DNA of 64,000 nucleotides from a virus, in the IMG/VR virus record IMGVR_UViG_3300031576_000002, positions 1 through 64,000 of that record; one strand, 5' to 3'. The translations under genes were made by a program, and so were the position numbers. This document shows, in pieces, positions 49,855 to 58,267 of the stretch; the stretch's first letter is position 1; the number at the start of each line of letters is the position of its first letter. The notes under the pieces were generated by a model, which worked only from the letters and a program-made list of their open reading frames with translations, had not been told where the DNA came from and made no database searches.

Positions 49855-51688
49855 GGGGTTTCTCGCGCAGGGCTCGCCGGACCTCTTTCAAAAACTCGGG
49901 ATCTTCGCTGAGCGCCTGCTTTAGCTTTTCGCGACCGATGTAGCTTCTCCCCAGCAGCGTGAGTTTTCTACGGTCGCCTTCTACTATACCGCGTGAGATT
50001 GCGGCGCGAAGAACGCCGGAAACCACGTCGATTCCAGTTTTGTAATTGAGGATGACCTCGGCCTCTCCGCCTGGAGGGGCAAACTTGTTTTTCACTACTT
50101 TGATCTTGACCGTGTGCGCGTCTGGAATTTTATCTCCGCCGGCACGACTTACCCGCACGCTGAGCGCCTTCCAGTGTTTCAGCGCTCTCCCGCCGGGCTG
50201 ATCTTCGGGACTGCCCCACATGACATTCACTTTGCTACGGAGCTGGTTGATGAATACCAACACGGTACTCGTCTTGTTAAGACGGGGAGCGATCTTCGCA
50301 AGTCCGTGCTGGACAAGGCGTGCTTGCAGGCCGGGAATCTCTTTGTCCTCGACATCTCCCGCAACGACCCGGGCAGGCGTCACGACTGCGATCGAGTCCA
50401 CCACGATCACGGCGTAGCGATCCTGGTCGATCAGCGCGTAGAGCAGATCGAAGAAGCGTTCGCCACTGGGAACGCCGTCTGAATTCTCGGGAAGGCCCTT
50501 GACCCGCACCAACCGCTTGCGCTGAATTCCAAGCGTCCGCATCCAAGTAGGAGGAGTTGCCTGCTCCAGATCGCAGTAGACACACGGTTTCTTCAAGTCC
50601 TTTTGAATAGAGCCAATCATGTGAAGCATGAGCGCCGACTTCCCTGAATTGTGAACAACGAAACCATTTGCTACATAATTGTTGAACGGGCTTGCCACCC
50701 TCAAGTCGTATGTTCGGCATTTGCCCGCTTTACGAATGACAGAAATGTGATCCTCTACTGCCACAAAACGTAGATTGTTGTGCCGTTCAAGTGCATGCTC
50801 CCTTCCATGCGCGCTGGGCGACATTACAACAAGATTTTCTAATGCGTCATTTTTACAGTCTTCGTCTAGGTGGTGTACGTGCTCTGCTTGAGATAAGAAC
50901 TTTAACCCTTCAAGCCGCCCGTCGTTAAGAAGCCGAACATACTCCTTAAACGATAGTCCGTTCAAAGCAGCTTCCACGACAGCCCTGGAACGCCTTAGCC
51001 TGCGGTAGGTGTAGCATTTGCCCGCTGTGCCAGGCACTCTCTTAGTAGGGGCGTTGGGATGGAACTTCACAAAAATGTCAATTCGACTAATAGCTGGAGT
51101 ACGCTCGCGCACACGGTACGGAGTACGATTGTGGATATAAACTGAGTCACCTACTACCAAATCGGCCAAAGCTGTATAGCACTCACCTGTCCAGAATTTG
51201 TGCTCAGGTGTAGCTTTTAGACGGTACCCCTTAAACGTCTCAACTTCTAGGCATTGCCGCACACCCGTCGAGATTACATCCACAACTCTATTTTGAAAAA
51301 TACGCCCCTCTTCGTTCACGCAAGAAGTAAAAAAGTATGAATCGACTATAGCAGAGCGCTTATACATCCCTAGTCCTGACATCGGAATCCCGTGAAAACG
51401 GTTGTACAGCCGCTCAACCGTCCCCCCTTTGCAGCTTTGACGCCGCCCTTCTGGGGTTCGCGTGCCATAGCGTATAAAAGTGCTAGCCTCCACGCAGGAT
51501 TCCGGACCCCAGGCTTCCACAATCTTGCCTTGGGGAAGGCCCCCAATTCCAGTAGCTACATCAAAATCCTCGATGCCAGTCGAGTAGACGCGGGTGTACT
51601 GATCGTCTGCCTCAAATCCTCGTCCGATGCAGGGACCGAATTTGGCCACCAGTCCGTCTAACTCGTTCTTTTTCTTTTCTTCTTTCAT
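49808..51688 (-). CDS. recA: RecA recombinase with in-frame HNH intein
   Basis: 626 aa, 343 after splicing, the normal RecA size. The intein (residues 65-347) divides the Walker A motif, G-P-E-S before it and S-G-K-S after it. C-extein shows Walker B V-I-V-V-D-S-I-A (about 430), L-R-S-K (L2 region) and the typical C-terminus. Strand exchange in phage recombination and repair. Unspliced protein cannot bind ATP. Confidence 0.95.
   Translation of the reverse strand: MKEEKKKNELDGLVAKFGPCIGRGFEADDQYTRVYSTGIEDFDVATGIGGLPQGKIVEAWGPESCVEASTFIRYGTRTPEGRRQSCKGGTVERLYNRFHGIPMSGLGMYKRSAIVDSYFFTSCVNEEGRIFQNRVVDVISTGVRQCLEVETFKGYRLKATPEHKFWTGECYTALADLVVGDSVYIHNRTPYRVRERTPAISRIDIFVKFHPNAPTKRVPGTAGKCYTYRRLRRSRAVVEAALNGLSFKEYVRLLNDGRLEGLKFLSQAEHVHHLDEDCKNDALENLVVMSPSAHGREHALERHNNLRFVAVEDHISVIRKAGKCRTYDLRVASPFNNYVANGFVVHNSGKSALMLHMIGSIQKDLKKPCVYCDLEQATPPTWMRTLGIQRKRLVRVKGLPENSDGVPSGERFFDLLYALIDQDRYAVIVVDSIAVVTPARVVAGDVEDKEIPGLQARLVQHGLAKIAPRLNKTSTVLVFINQLRSKVNVMWGSPEDQPGGRALKHWKALSVRVSRAGGDKIPDAHTVKIKVVKNKFAPPGGEAEVILNYKTGIDVVSGVLRAAISRGIVEGDRRKLTLLGRSYIGREKLKQALSEDPEFLKEVRRALREKPHAVEAEQGRSQESVG
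50648..51496 (-). other. Intein with HNH endonuclease inside RecA
   Basis: 283 aa. Begins with C-V-E-A-S-T-F-I and ends V-V-H-N before Ser. Block B has T-P-E-H. The endonuclease is HNH type (H-V-H-H-L-D-E-D-C-K-N, N-L-V-V-M-S) in contrast to the LAGLIDADG portal intein. Clearly AT-richer than the exteins. All splice residues conserved. Confidence 0.93.
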
Positions 51689-54450
51689 GCAGCCTCCACA
51701 AGCTTAGGAAATAGATCGGCGTGAGCTTCGAAAAACTTCTCCGGCTTCATCATCTCGCTCAGGCTGAACCCTACTTCCATCTCAACCGGCATGGAAATAT
51801 CGAACGTCGGGTGCAGCATTCCGCGTACCTTGCTGCAAACCTTCATCGCTTTCGGTAGATCCTGGACTGCGACTTCGGAGAGGATCGCGTCGTGAATGTG
51901 CAGGCAGATCCTCGCATCAAGTTTCGTCTTTTTGTATGCCCTGAGCAGGTTCACCGCACGAGTTGTGTTCTCATCGTGACAGGCACCCTGAATGGGGGAG
52001 TTGGAGGCTTCTCGATCTTGCTTCGTCACCCAGTCTACTTTCCGGCCTCGAATGCCCCGAATGACGCGGATACGTCCGTGAAGGGAGCGAACGAACCCGG
52101 TCGTCCTCGCAAAAGCACGGACGTTCGCTACGAACTGGTGCGCCTGCCGGTAACGACCCCAGAAGGCTTCCTGGATCTTCTTCGCCACTTCCAGTGGGAT
52201 CCCTACCTGCATGGCTAGAGTTTCTGGCCCCCCGCCATAGATCGTCTCGAACACGCCGGTCTTGGCTTTCTCCCGTAGATCGCCGCCTGTCTCTTTGTCT
52301 TTCTGGATTTCCTCTTCTGTCTTCTCAAATGCAACCGAGGCAACGTAGCGGTGAACATCGAACCCGGTGCGAATGTCTTCCTTCATTATCTCGTCATTGG
52401 CGTAGATTGCCAGCAGCCGAAACTCGGCTTGCGCGTAGTCCTCTTTGATGAAGGCATAGCCCGGCCTAGCCCTGAATATCGATTTGATCTCTTTGGCCCT
52501 TGGGCCACGATTGGGAATGTTCTGGAGATTGATGGGACGCTTCGAGGACCATCTTCCCGTCTCCGTGCCGATGACGAAGTATTCGGCGCGTAGCATTCCA
52601 TCCTTGCCGATATTTTTGAGAACGCTATTTTTGAGATACGAGATGTAAGAGAGGAGCTGGCGAGTACGCGACAGCTCGTTCACAACGGGATGATCGTATT
52701 TTTCCAAGACCTTCTTGCCGGTCGCTCGCGACCCTTTCTTCGTCATGTGTAGAACAGGAAGCTCCAGAATATCGAACAGCAGCGTGTGCATGTGCTTGGT
52801 GGAGCGGCAGTTGAACGTGACAGGCCGCAGCGGCTTTCGTGGCTGAAAGGGTTTCTTTCCCTGCGCCTCGCGCTGAGCCTCGGTCTTCGCGTCGCGCCTT
52901 TCCGTCTCGATCGTGCCAACTCTGCGAATTTCTTCTAGCTCGAAGAGCTTCGAATTTACCTGCGTGACTTCTTTCTGGTACTGGTCGATCAGATCGAGAA
53001 CTCGGTCTTTGTCGATGTAGACCCCGCCCTCCATCATGTGATCGGCGAGTTGAAGGACGGGCGCCATGATCTGAAAATAGAACTCTTCCAGGCCGAGACC
53101 TACGGGGCTGGGAACTCTGATGTCAAAGTTGCGGATCCGTCCGAGCAGGCTATCGACGACTCGCCACTCCGCGTCCGCATCGGCTGCGGCGTAGCGGTAC
53201 AGGGTTTCTTCGGGCAGCAGCGCATAGCTACTTCCTCGGATCAGCTTGGACTTTGCGCGATCGAGCGGCTCTTCGTAGTTTCCAAGCTCGGTCCAGTGGA
53301 AGCTGAGTTCCTTGAGGCCGTGCCCTCCCTCTTGGTCGATCAAGTGAGAGAGAACCATGCCGTCGATATGAAAGCCCTTGACTCTGATGCCGAGGTCGTG
53401 GCGAAGGATGCGGCAATCGAACAGGCGGGCATTGTGCCCGATCTTCTTGATCGTGGGGTCTTCCAGGAGTCTCTTGAGGGTGCCGTGCAAAACTGCTTCT
53501 TGCGCAGGAGTCCAAAACGGCTGCAAGGCTTGCCCAGGAGTCGCAACCTGGTGCCGCCAGGGAATCGTCGCGGCTTTGCCTTTGGCCCAGCAAAAGCTGA
53601 TGCAGAGAATCTTATCTTCGCGTGCAACGGGATAGCCACGCCGCAAGGCCGTATCTGGCGGCGAGGTTTCCAAGTCGAACGAGATCGTGTCGCAGCCTTC
53701 CAGGAGTTCGAGGAGATTCTTTGCGGCTTTGAATGTGTCCGCGATGCGATAGTCCGGTAGAGCACTGGGGACTTCGATGCCGGCGTAGCTTGCCATCATC
53801 CGAATCGCGTTCGTAAAGCTGATGGGATCCAGCCATTCCAGCGGATCCTGCTTCTCTCGCCTCAGGTAGGCAGCGGGGTGATATGCCGGAATCAGGTAGG
53901 GGCCTCCTCCCTGCCATTGGCGTTTTCGATCGGAAAGGAACACGTCTCCGACTACGTCCTGCATCACGACCTGCTTTTTGAATCCGAACATCCGCAGCAC
54001 TTCACGAGTTGCAGTTCCGCCGAGAAGGCCAATCACACGAGGACGGTAGCGAGCAATATCTTTCCAGAGGTAGTCGAGGCAGGGCTCGTAGATTGCTCGG
54101 TTAGGTACACGGTTGAGGGGAAGCTTGCAGCGAATCGTGTTGGCAACCCAGACCTGCTTGGCTAGACCGAGCTGGTCGAGGTGCTGATTCAGGAACTGTC
54201 CGGCTGGACCTACGAACGGGGTATCGAGCGCTACTTCGTAGTCGCCGGGAGCTTCTCCCACGAGCATGATGGGGTTGCGAGGATCGCCACGGTTTCCCAC
54301 GAGAGTACGGCGGACGACTTTTGGCTCTCCTCCATCCTCGGCACACTTTACGAGCGAGGTCTCCCACAGGGAGCACTTCGTACAGCGGACCTTCTCACCC
54401 GGCACAGCTTGAGCGAGAAGATCTTCGAGAAAGCCAACTTGGTCGTTCAC
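51685..54450 (-). CDS. Uracil-DNA glycosylase/DNA polymerase I fusion
   Basis: 921 aa, GTG start with GTGA overlap. Residues 15-225 are a family 4/5-like UDG: C-x-x-C (residue 22) plus a C that may hold an iron-sulphur cluster, G-E-A-P-G-D-Y (about 64) and H-P-A-A (about 190). Residues 240-450 are a 3'-5' exonuclease (F-D-L-E-T). The polymerase follows with motif A D-Y-A-Q-A-E-F (about 672), motif B K-T-G-V-F-E-T-I-Y-G (about 730) and motif C H-I-H-D-A (about 851). Replicative polymerase with built-in uracil repair. Confidence 0.95.
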   Translation of the reverse strand: MNDQVGFLEDLLAQAVPGEKVRCTKCSLWETSLVKCAEDGGEPKVVRRTLVGNRGDPRNPIMLVGEAPGDYEVALDTPFVGPAGQFLNQHLDQLGLAKQVWVANTIRCKLPLNRVPNRAIYEPCLDYLWKDIARYRPRVIGLLGGTATREVLRMFGFKKQVVMQDVVGDVFLSDRKRQWQGGGPYLIPAYHPAAYLRREKQDPLEWLDPISFTNAIRMMASYAGIEVPSALPDYRIADTFKAAKNLLELLEGCDTISFDLETSPPDTALRRGYPVAREDKILCISFCWAKGKAATIPWRHQVATPGQALQPFWTPAQEAVLHGTLKRLLEDPTIKKIGHNARLFDCRILRHDLGIRVKGFHIDGMVLSHLIDQEGGHGLKELSFHWTELGNYEEPLDRAKSKLIRGSSYALLPEETLYRYAAADADAEWRVVDSLLGRIRNFDIRVPSPVGLGLEEFYFQIMAPVLQLADHMMEGGVYIDKDRVLDLIDQYQKEVTQVNSKLFELEEIRRVGTIETERRDAKTEAQREAQGKKPFQPRKPLRPVTFNCRSTKHMHTLLFDILELPVLHMTKKGSRATGKKVLEKYDHPVVNELSRTRQLLSYISYLKNSVLKNIGKDGMLRAEYFVIGTETGRWSSKRPINLQNIPNRGPRAKEIKSIFRARPGYAFIKEDYAQAEFRLLAIYANDEIMKEDIRTGFDVHRYVASVAFEKTEEEIQKDKETGGDLREKAKTGVFETIYGGGPETLAMQVGIPLEVAKKIQEAFWGRYRQAHQFVANVRAFARTTGFVRSLHGRIRVIRGIRGRKVDWVTKQDREASNSPIQGACHDENTTRAVNLLRAYKKTKLDARICLHIHDAILSEVAVQDLPKAMKVCSKVRGMLHPTFDISMPVEMEVGFSLSEMMKPEKFFEAHADLFPKLVEAA

Positions 54451-54953
54451 GAGTCTTGATCGTCGCTTTTTTCGGCAGGAGCTACATGGAACATGTCGCC
54501 CTTCTCTACAATACCCCGAGTCCGGACGAGGTGTGAGAGAGCCAGCTTGAGACGGACATTCAGGATCTTGTGAGCAGACTCAGGAAGCTTCGCTCCAAAG
54601 ACTCCGAACAGGTCGGAGAAGCTCCGCGGCTTGCTTGAGATGGATTCGAGCACTGAAGTGCGGAACACCTCTGGATCTGAAAGATCATCTTTTGCGACTA
54701 CCGGCCTATCAACCTTTTCCGAAGGAGTCGAAACGACCTTGGACGTCTTGACTGGCTTAGGTAGTGAAGCCGCAGTCTCGTCCTTGATGAGAGGAATCAG
54801 AGGGTAGGTACCTGGCACGAGAACTTCGTTCTCCGTGTGTAGATTCAAGACGGCTGTCTTAGAACCTTCCTGTCGAAGCACCTTCAACTCTTTCCCATAC
54901 TTTGAGAGGTAGTAGCTACCTACCTGAGCATTTTTTGCAAGCACCTCCGCCAT
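54447..54953 (-). CDS. Unknown replication-module protein
   Basis: 168 aa from ATG 54953. Beta-rich first half (Y-Y-L-S-K-Y-G-K-E-L-K-V-L), lysine/valine linker (residues 68-90) and a helical, winged-helix-like C-terminus (S-F-S-D-L-F-G-V-F...L-K-L-A-L-S-H-L-V-R). May be a DNA-binding accessory of the polymerase. Led by the TATAAT promoter and dyad at 54987-55018; its mRNA leader would be about 50 bases. Confidence 0.5.
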   Translation of the reverse strand: MAEVLAKNAQVGSYYLSKYGKELKVLRQEGSKTAVLNLHTENEVLVPGTYPLIPLIKDETAASLPKPVKTSKVVSTPSEKVDRPVVAKDDLSDPEVFRTSVLESISSKPRSFSDLFGVFGAKLPESAHKILNVRLKLALSHLVRTRGIVEKGDMFHVAPAEKSDDQDS

Positions 54954-54986
54954 GTCCGATCCTCCAATAGCCAGGGTTATCTGACC

Positions 54987-55041
54987 TAGTTGTGGTACCA
55001 CAACTAGCTAGCATTATACTACCTATCTAACGGTTTTCTCA
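54987..55041 (-). promoter_or_regulatory. Promoter with TAGTTGTGGTACCACAACTA operator
   Basis: Minus strand: -35-like TGAGAA (55036-55041), 17 bases, TATAAT (55013-55018). Directly downstream is a perfect 20-bp palindrome (54987-55006) across the expected start of transcription, which fits a repressor site. A related dyad occurs at 61622. Confidence 0.75.
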
Positions 55042-55045
55042 TTGC

Positions 55046-55059
55046 AGTCTTATAAGACT
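55046..55059. promoter_or_regulatory. Isolated AGTCT-type operator
   Basis: Perfect 14-bp palindrome AGTCTTATAAGACT. The same AGTCT-N4-AGACT arms overlap four TTGACA promoters, but here no -35 sits at the right distance on either strand. It lies between the polymerase-operon promoter and the iteron array. Confidence 0.65.
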
Positions 55060-55399
55060 TCCGATATTTTCTTTGTACCTACCACTTTTCTTACACATCT
55101 CTGTAAGATCAAAAGCATTTAAGCTTATGGACACTGGTCAAGTGTCCCTCTTGGAGATCCTATTACGTGCCGTACAAGAAGGCAAGAGTAAGGCGGACTC
55201 GAAAAGAAGCTCGCAAAAAGAATCACCATCAACCAGGTCGAGTAAAGGGGGATCATTAAAGGGCCGAGCATATCTTAGCTCTAGCCGGAGATACTATGAC
55301 CTACTTGTTACGTAGTGGCGCGACGTTTAGATGGACGACTTTACGTGCCCCACTTGTTGACTCGACTTTTATTGTACCACGGAAGATCGACCACACACT

Positions 55400-55570
55400 T
55401 AAAGCTGCGTTGAAAAAAGGGCCAGAATCGGCAAGTTTTTGCATTAACAGACGTTTTTCAACTTAAACTCCCGTTGGAAAAACAGCCTGTTTCTGCGTAG
55501 GTCCACGTAAAACTGCCGTTGGATTCGTGAACTGTCGTTGCAGATTTGATAAACTGGCGTTGGAATTCTA
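55400..55570. repeat. Phased iteron array, putative replication origin or partition site
   Basis: At least five copies of a motif T-A-A-A-C-T-G-x-C-G-T-T-G-G-A (clear copies at about 55401, 55464, 55508, 55528 and 55550) and three degenerate ones occupy 21-22 base steps, two helical turns. No accepted gene overlaps. The region from about 55060 to 55400 is also non-coding and shows nothing else I can identify except a plus-strand frame that I rejected. It lies between the sigma-like factor operon and the polymerase operon. Confidence 0.65.
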
Positions 55571-55620
55571 TCAAGCCTTGTTGGACGAGCAAGCGCTCGC
55601 AAAGGCTCGACGAGATGCCC

Positions 55621-55657
55621 AAAAAAGAAGGGAGCCGCCTTTCAGTGGCTCCCTAAA
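55621..55657 (-). terminator. Rho-independent terminator after sigma-like gene
   Basis: Minus strand: GGGAGCC, 10-base loop, GGCTCCC, then TTCTTTTTT. It is 22 bases after the stop at 55679 and separates that operon from the iteron region. Confidence 0.85.
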
Positions 55658-55678
55658 ACTACTAATACAGATTGATAT

Positions 55679-56290
55679 TTACTGGCTGACCGAAGCGCGC
55701 ATCTTTGCGAATACCCGCTCCTCGAACCTCTGGCACGTCTCACTGTGGATTCCCAGGCGGCGGGCGATACGAAGGGTCGTACCATCCTCCTCGACCCACG
55801 CCTCCACAAAACTACGCTCGGTCGGTGTGAGCACTGCCAGCGCGTGCTGGACAAGCTCCCGCCGTTCTGCGCCTGCGAAGGCGGTAGCGGGCGTGCTCAG
55901 GTGCAGCGAGTGATGCTCGGGAGCAGGTCCAAAGTCGTGCGGGATTTCCCGCCCTGCGCCCCTTTTGAAAGACTTGTACCGGTTGCTCAGAATGTTCTTG
56001 GTCTTGAGCTTGAGCGCGGTGGCAGGCTCGAAGCCGTACGGTTGCGCGCCCTTCTTCTGGAACATCGCCCAGAGGCCCAGCAGGCACTCCTGGGAGAGAT
56101 CCTCCCAGTCTTCAGGACGACCGCTGCCGTGAGAGGACTTCCACGAAGCGGTCTTGGTGTACTTCTCGAAGCTCTTGAAGAGAGCTTCTGCCGCTACCTT
56201 CTTGACTCGTATACGACCCTTCTTCTTGATCGACGGAACGAACGCCTGCGCTGCGAGTGCCGAGATCCTCTCGGCGTGAGCTGCTGCCAT
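55679..56290 (-). CDS. Sigma70-family-like factor
   Basis: 203 aa, AAAGGGG ribosome binding site. Region 2-like helix D-W-E-D-L-S-Q-E-C-L-L-G-L-W (about 60-74) and region 4-like L-T-P-T-E-R-S-F-V-E-A-W...T-L-R-I-A-R-R-L-G-I-H-S-E-T-C (about 153-185) with helix-turn-helix. Basic N-terminus. Likely redirects host RNA polymerase to a class of phage promoters. Two operator-bearing promoters precede it. Confidence 0.8.
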   Translation of the reverse strand: MAAAHAERISALAAQAFVPSIKKKGRIRVKKVAAEALFKSFEKYTKTASWKSSHGSGRPEDWEDLSQECLLGLWAMFQKKGAQPYGFEPATALKLKTKNILSNRYKSFKRGAGREIPHDFGPAPEHHSLHLSTPATAFAGAERRELVQHALAVLTPTERSFVEAWVEEDGTTLRIARRLGIHSETCQRFEERVFAKMRASVSQ

Positions 56291-56318
56291 GCGATTCCCC
56301 TTTCAGCGGAAGGCCCGC

Positions 56319-56347
56319 ATAGTAGTCTTATCAGACTTGCTTGTCAA
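56319..56347 (-). promoter_or_regulatory. Proximal promoter of sigma-like gene
   Basis: TTGACA (56342-56347), 17 bases, TACTAT (56319-56324). The dyad AGTCTTATCAGACT (56324-56337) fills the spacer, in contrast to the other sites where it covers the -10 box. Confidence 0.8.
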
Positions 56348-56382
56348 GCCCCTGGCTCGACGAGCTGTTCGCCTTGGGGTAC

Positions 56383-56411
56383 AGTCTAATGAGACTGTAG
56401 TAGTCTGTCAA
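56383..56411 (-). promoter_or_regulatory. Distal promoter of sigma-like gene
   Basis: TTGACA (56406-56411), 17 bases, TAGACT (56383-56388), with AGTCTAATGAGACT over the -10 box as at 9999. Tandem with the promoter at 56319. Confidence 0.8.
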
Positions 56412-56427
56412 GTACTGAGCGCTGCGC

Positions 56428-56895
56428 CTACAGCCGCTCCAGCTCGCGCAGAAGCGCCTTCCGCCCCTGCTCCAGCAGCGCTACCGTCCGGTACGACGGA
56501 GCTGGAAGGCTAAGCCAGCGCTGGTCTAGACGGTCCCAGAGACGGTCTCTTTCCTGCACGGATAACGTCGATTTCCCGACCAGGAGGCTCAGGCGCTTCC
56601 AGAGGGCATCACAGTCCTTCCGGAGCGCCTGAGCCCGTAAGTAGGCCGCAGAACGCTCTATATCGAGGTCGGATACGGTATCCTCACCACCTTCAAGAAT
56701 GTCGATCAGGCGGGCTCTAGGACCGCCCCGCTGGCAGGAGAAGCAGTGCCACAGGCCCTCATCAGGCCGGAAGCTGAAGCTGGGATGCTCGTCCTTGTGG
56801 AAGGGGCAGCGGCCAAGCAGGTGGCCGTCCGACAGGTGGGAGACAACCTCGATCCCCAGCCGGGCCAGGAAGGCTTCTGCGCGCTCAGGATCCAT
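56428..56895 (-). CDS. DnaG-type primase zinc-binding domain protein
   Basis: 155 aa. C-P-F-H-K-D-E-H-P-S-F (about 31-41) and W-H-C-F-S-C-Q-R-G-G (about 52-61) match the CHC2 zinc finger of bacterial primases. No TOPRIM catalytic core follows; the remaining residues are helical. The start is inside the helicase gene by 11 bases. It may recognise priming sites for a separate catalytic protein or for host primase. Confidence 0.85.
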   Translation of the reverse strand: MDPERAEAFLARLGIEVVSHLSDGHLLGRCPFHKDEHPSFSFRPDEGLWHCFSCQRGGPRARLIDILEGGEDTVSDLDIERSAAYLRAQALRKDCDALWKRLSLLVGKSTLSVQERDRLWDRLDQRWLSLPAPSYRTVALLEQGRKALLRELERL

Positions 56896-58267
56896 GCTGC
56901 GACTTCTTCCCCTTCATTTTTATCTTCCAGTCGCCGACGTAGCTCCAAGCTGGAGCAAAGCAGACGTAGCTGAACACGAACCTGCGACCGAAGCGATCCT
57001 TCTCGATAATCATTTTGAGCTTGCTATGCAGCGCGTCTTCCTTGGACTGGCGAAGGTGGACGATGGTCTCGCAGTGGGGGGCGATGTAATGGCTGAGCCC
57101 GATCGAGTCTACGGTCTCGGCCGTATCCCCCTTCTTCTTATTTGCCTCTCTTGATTCCTGGACAGCGGTAATGGCAGGGATAGCGGTTCGTCGCGTGAAG
57201 TTGTGAAGCTCCTGAAAGAGTAGATCGTACTTCTCACTGCGGCCGTCCCTGAACTTTCGCACCGGCATCATGATCCCGGCGTAGTCGATCACGACCACGT
57301 CTGGAAACGCCCCCGTTCTCGTGCGGAAGATTTCGACTTCGCGGTAGAGGTCGGTTACCGTCGCCTGATCTGGTAGATCGACCATGTAGAAGGGCGGCTT
57401 GATCTTCTTCTGAGCTTTGAGTAACGCCTTGTACTTGTCCCTTTCCGCGTCGGAGAGCTTTGCATTCCGAATCAGGGCGGAATCGAGCATGCCTGCGCGG
57501 GCATCGTAGCAGTGCTTGAGTTCCGTGTGCGACATCTCCAGGCTCAGGTAGAGGACGGACTTGCCTTGCTGCGCGACATTGTACGCAATCGAGATCATCG
57601 TCCGGCTCTTTCCACCGGACGTACCTGAGTAGAGGCAGGTGAGGGATCCCGGAGCGATCCCGCCCGTGGACTGATCGAGAAACTCGATCCCGAACGGGAT
57701 GGCCCGAACTACGGCCTCGCCACGTGCTTTGGCGTTGTACTCGCGCCAGCGTTCGGACACATCGTCAGAGACAAACCCACGCCACTGAACATTGTCCTGC
57801 GCGCCACCTTCTTGCAGGAGGCGGGCTAGGATGTCGGAACGGAGCTTCTTGTAGTCTCTTCCGCTGCCAAGACCTTCCTGGATGGAGCGCCCAACGGTAA
57901 GAAGCTGCCGTCCTTCCCAGAGATCCGCCAAGCGATTGCGGTAGAAGTCGATATTGGCGGTGTCATGTTCGACTTTGGAGATCCGGCTATAGGCTGTGAG
58001 GAGCTTCGCTTTCTTATCCGCGTCGCGGGCGTGCTGATCGAGAAAGGTGTAGAATACTTCGGGCGCGGGATAGCCTTGATGCGCTTTCCGAAAAGCTCGA
58101 AAAGCTGCCAGCAAATCTTTGTGGCTAGTCCTTGTGAAAAGCTCGGGAGGTATGGATTCTACTTGCGGACCAGTCTCACGACTTATCAGGCAGGCAAGGA
58201 GGGCCGCTTCGGCCTCGACGTCGGCCAGGATGAGGAGAGGCTCCTCTTTTTTGACCTTCAGCGCCAT
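56885..58267 (-). CDS. dnaB: Replicative DNA helicase (DnaB/RecA-fold)
   Basis: 460 aa. N-terminal helical domain (A-A-L-L-A-C-L-I-S, residues 20-28) as in DnaB; C-terminal RecA-like motor with Walker A G-T-S-G-G-K-S-R (about 211-218, an unusual S-G-G in place of G-x-G-K), Walker B V-V-V-I-D-Y-A-G (about 325) and S-R-E-A-N-K (about 400). Unwinds the fork ahead of the polymerase. Adjacent to its likely loader and to the primase finger. Confidence 0.92.
   Translation of the reverse strand: MALKVKKEEPLLILADVEAEAALLACLISRETGPQVESIPPELFTRTSHKDLLAAFRAFRKAHQGYPAPEVFYTFLDQHARDADKKAKLLTAYSRISKVEHDTANIDFYRNRLADLWEGRQLLTVGRSIQEGLGSGRDYKKLRSDILARLLQEGGAQDNVQWRGFVSDDVSERWREYNAKARGEAVVRAIPFGIEFLDQSTGGIAPGSLTCLYSGTSGGKSRTMISIAYNVAQQGKSVLYLSLEMSHTELKHCYDARAGMLDSALIRNAKLSDAERDKYKALLKAQKKIKPPFYMVDLPDQATVTDLYREVEIFRTRTGAFPDVVVIDYAGIMMPVRKFRDGRSEKYDLLFQELHNFTRRTAIPAITAVQESREANKKKGDTAETVDSIGLSHYIAPHCETIVHLRQSKEDALHSKLKMIIEKDRFGRRFVFSYVCFAPAWSYVGDWKIKMKGKKSQHGS

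Noticed and set aside
55073-55315. 80-codon plus-strand frame beside the iterons
   Set aside because: No ribosome binding site, serine/lysine-rich low-complexity sequence, would be the only plus-strand gene; treated as non-coding.
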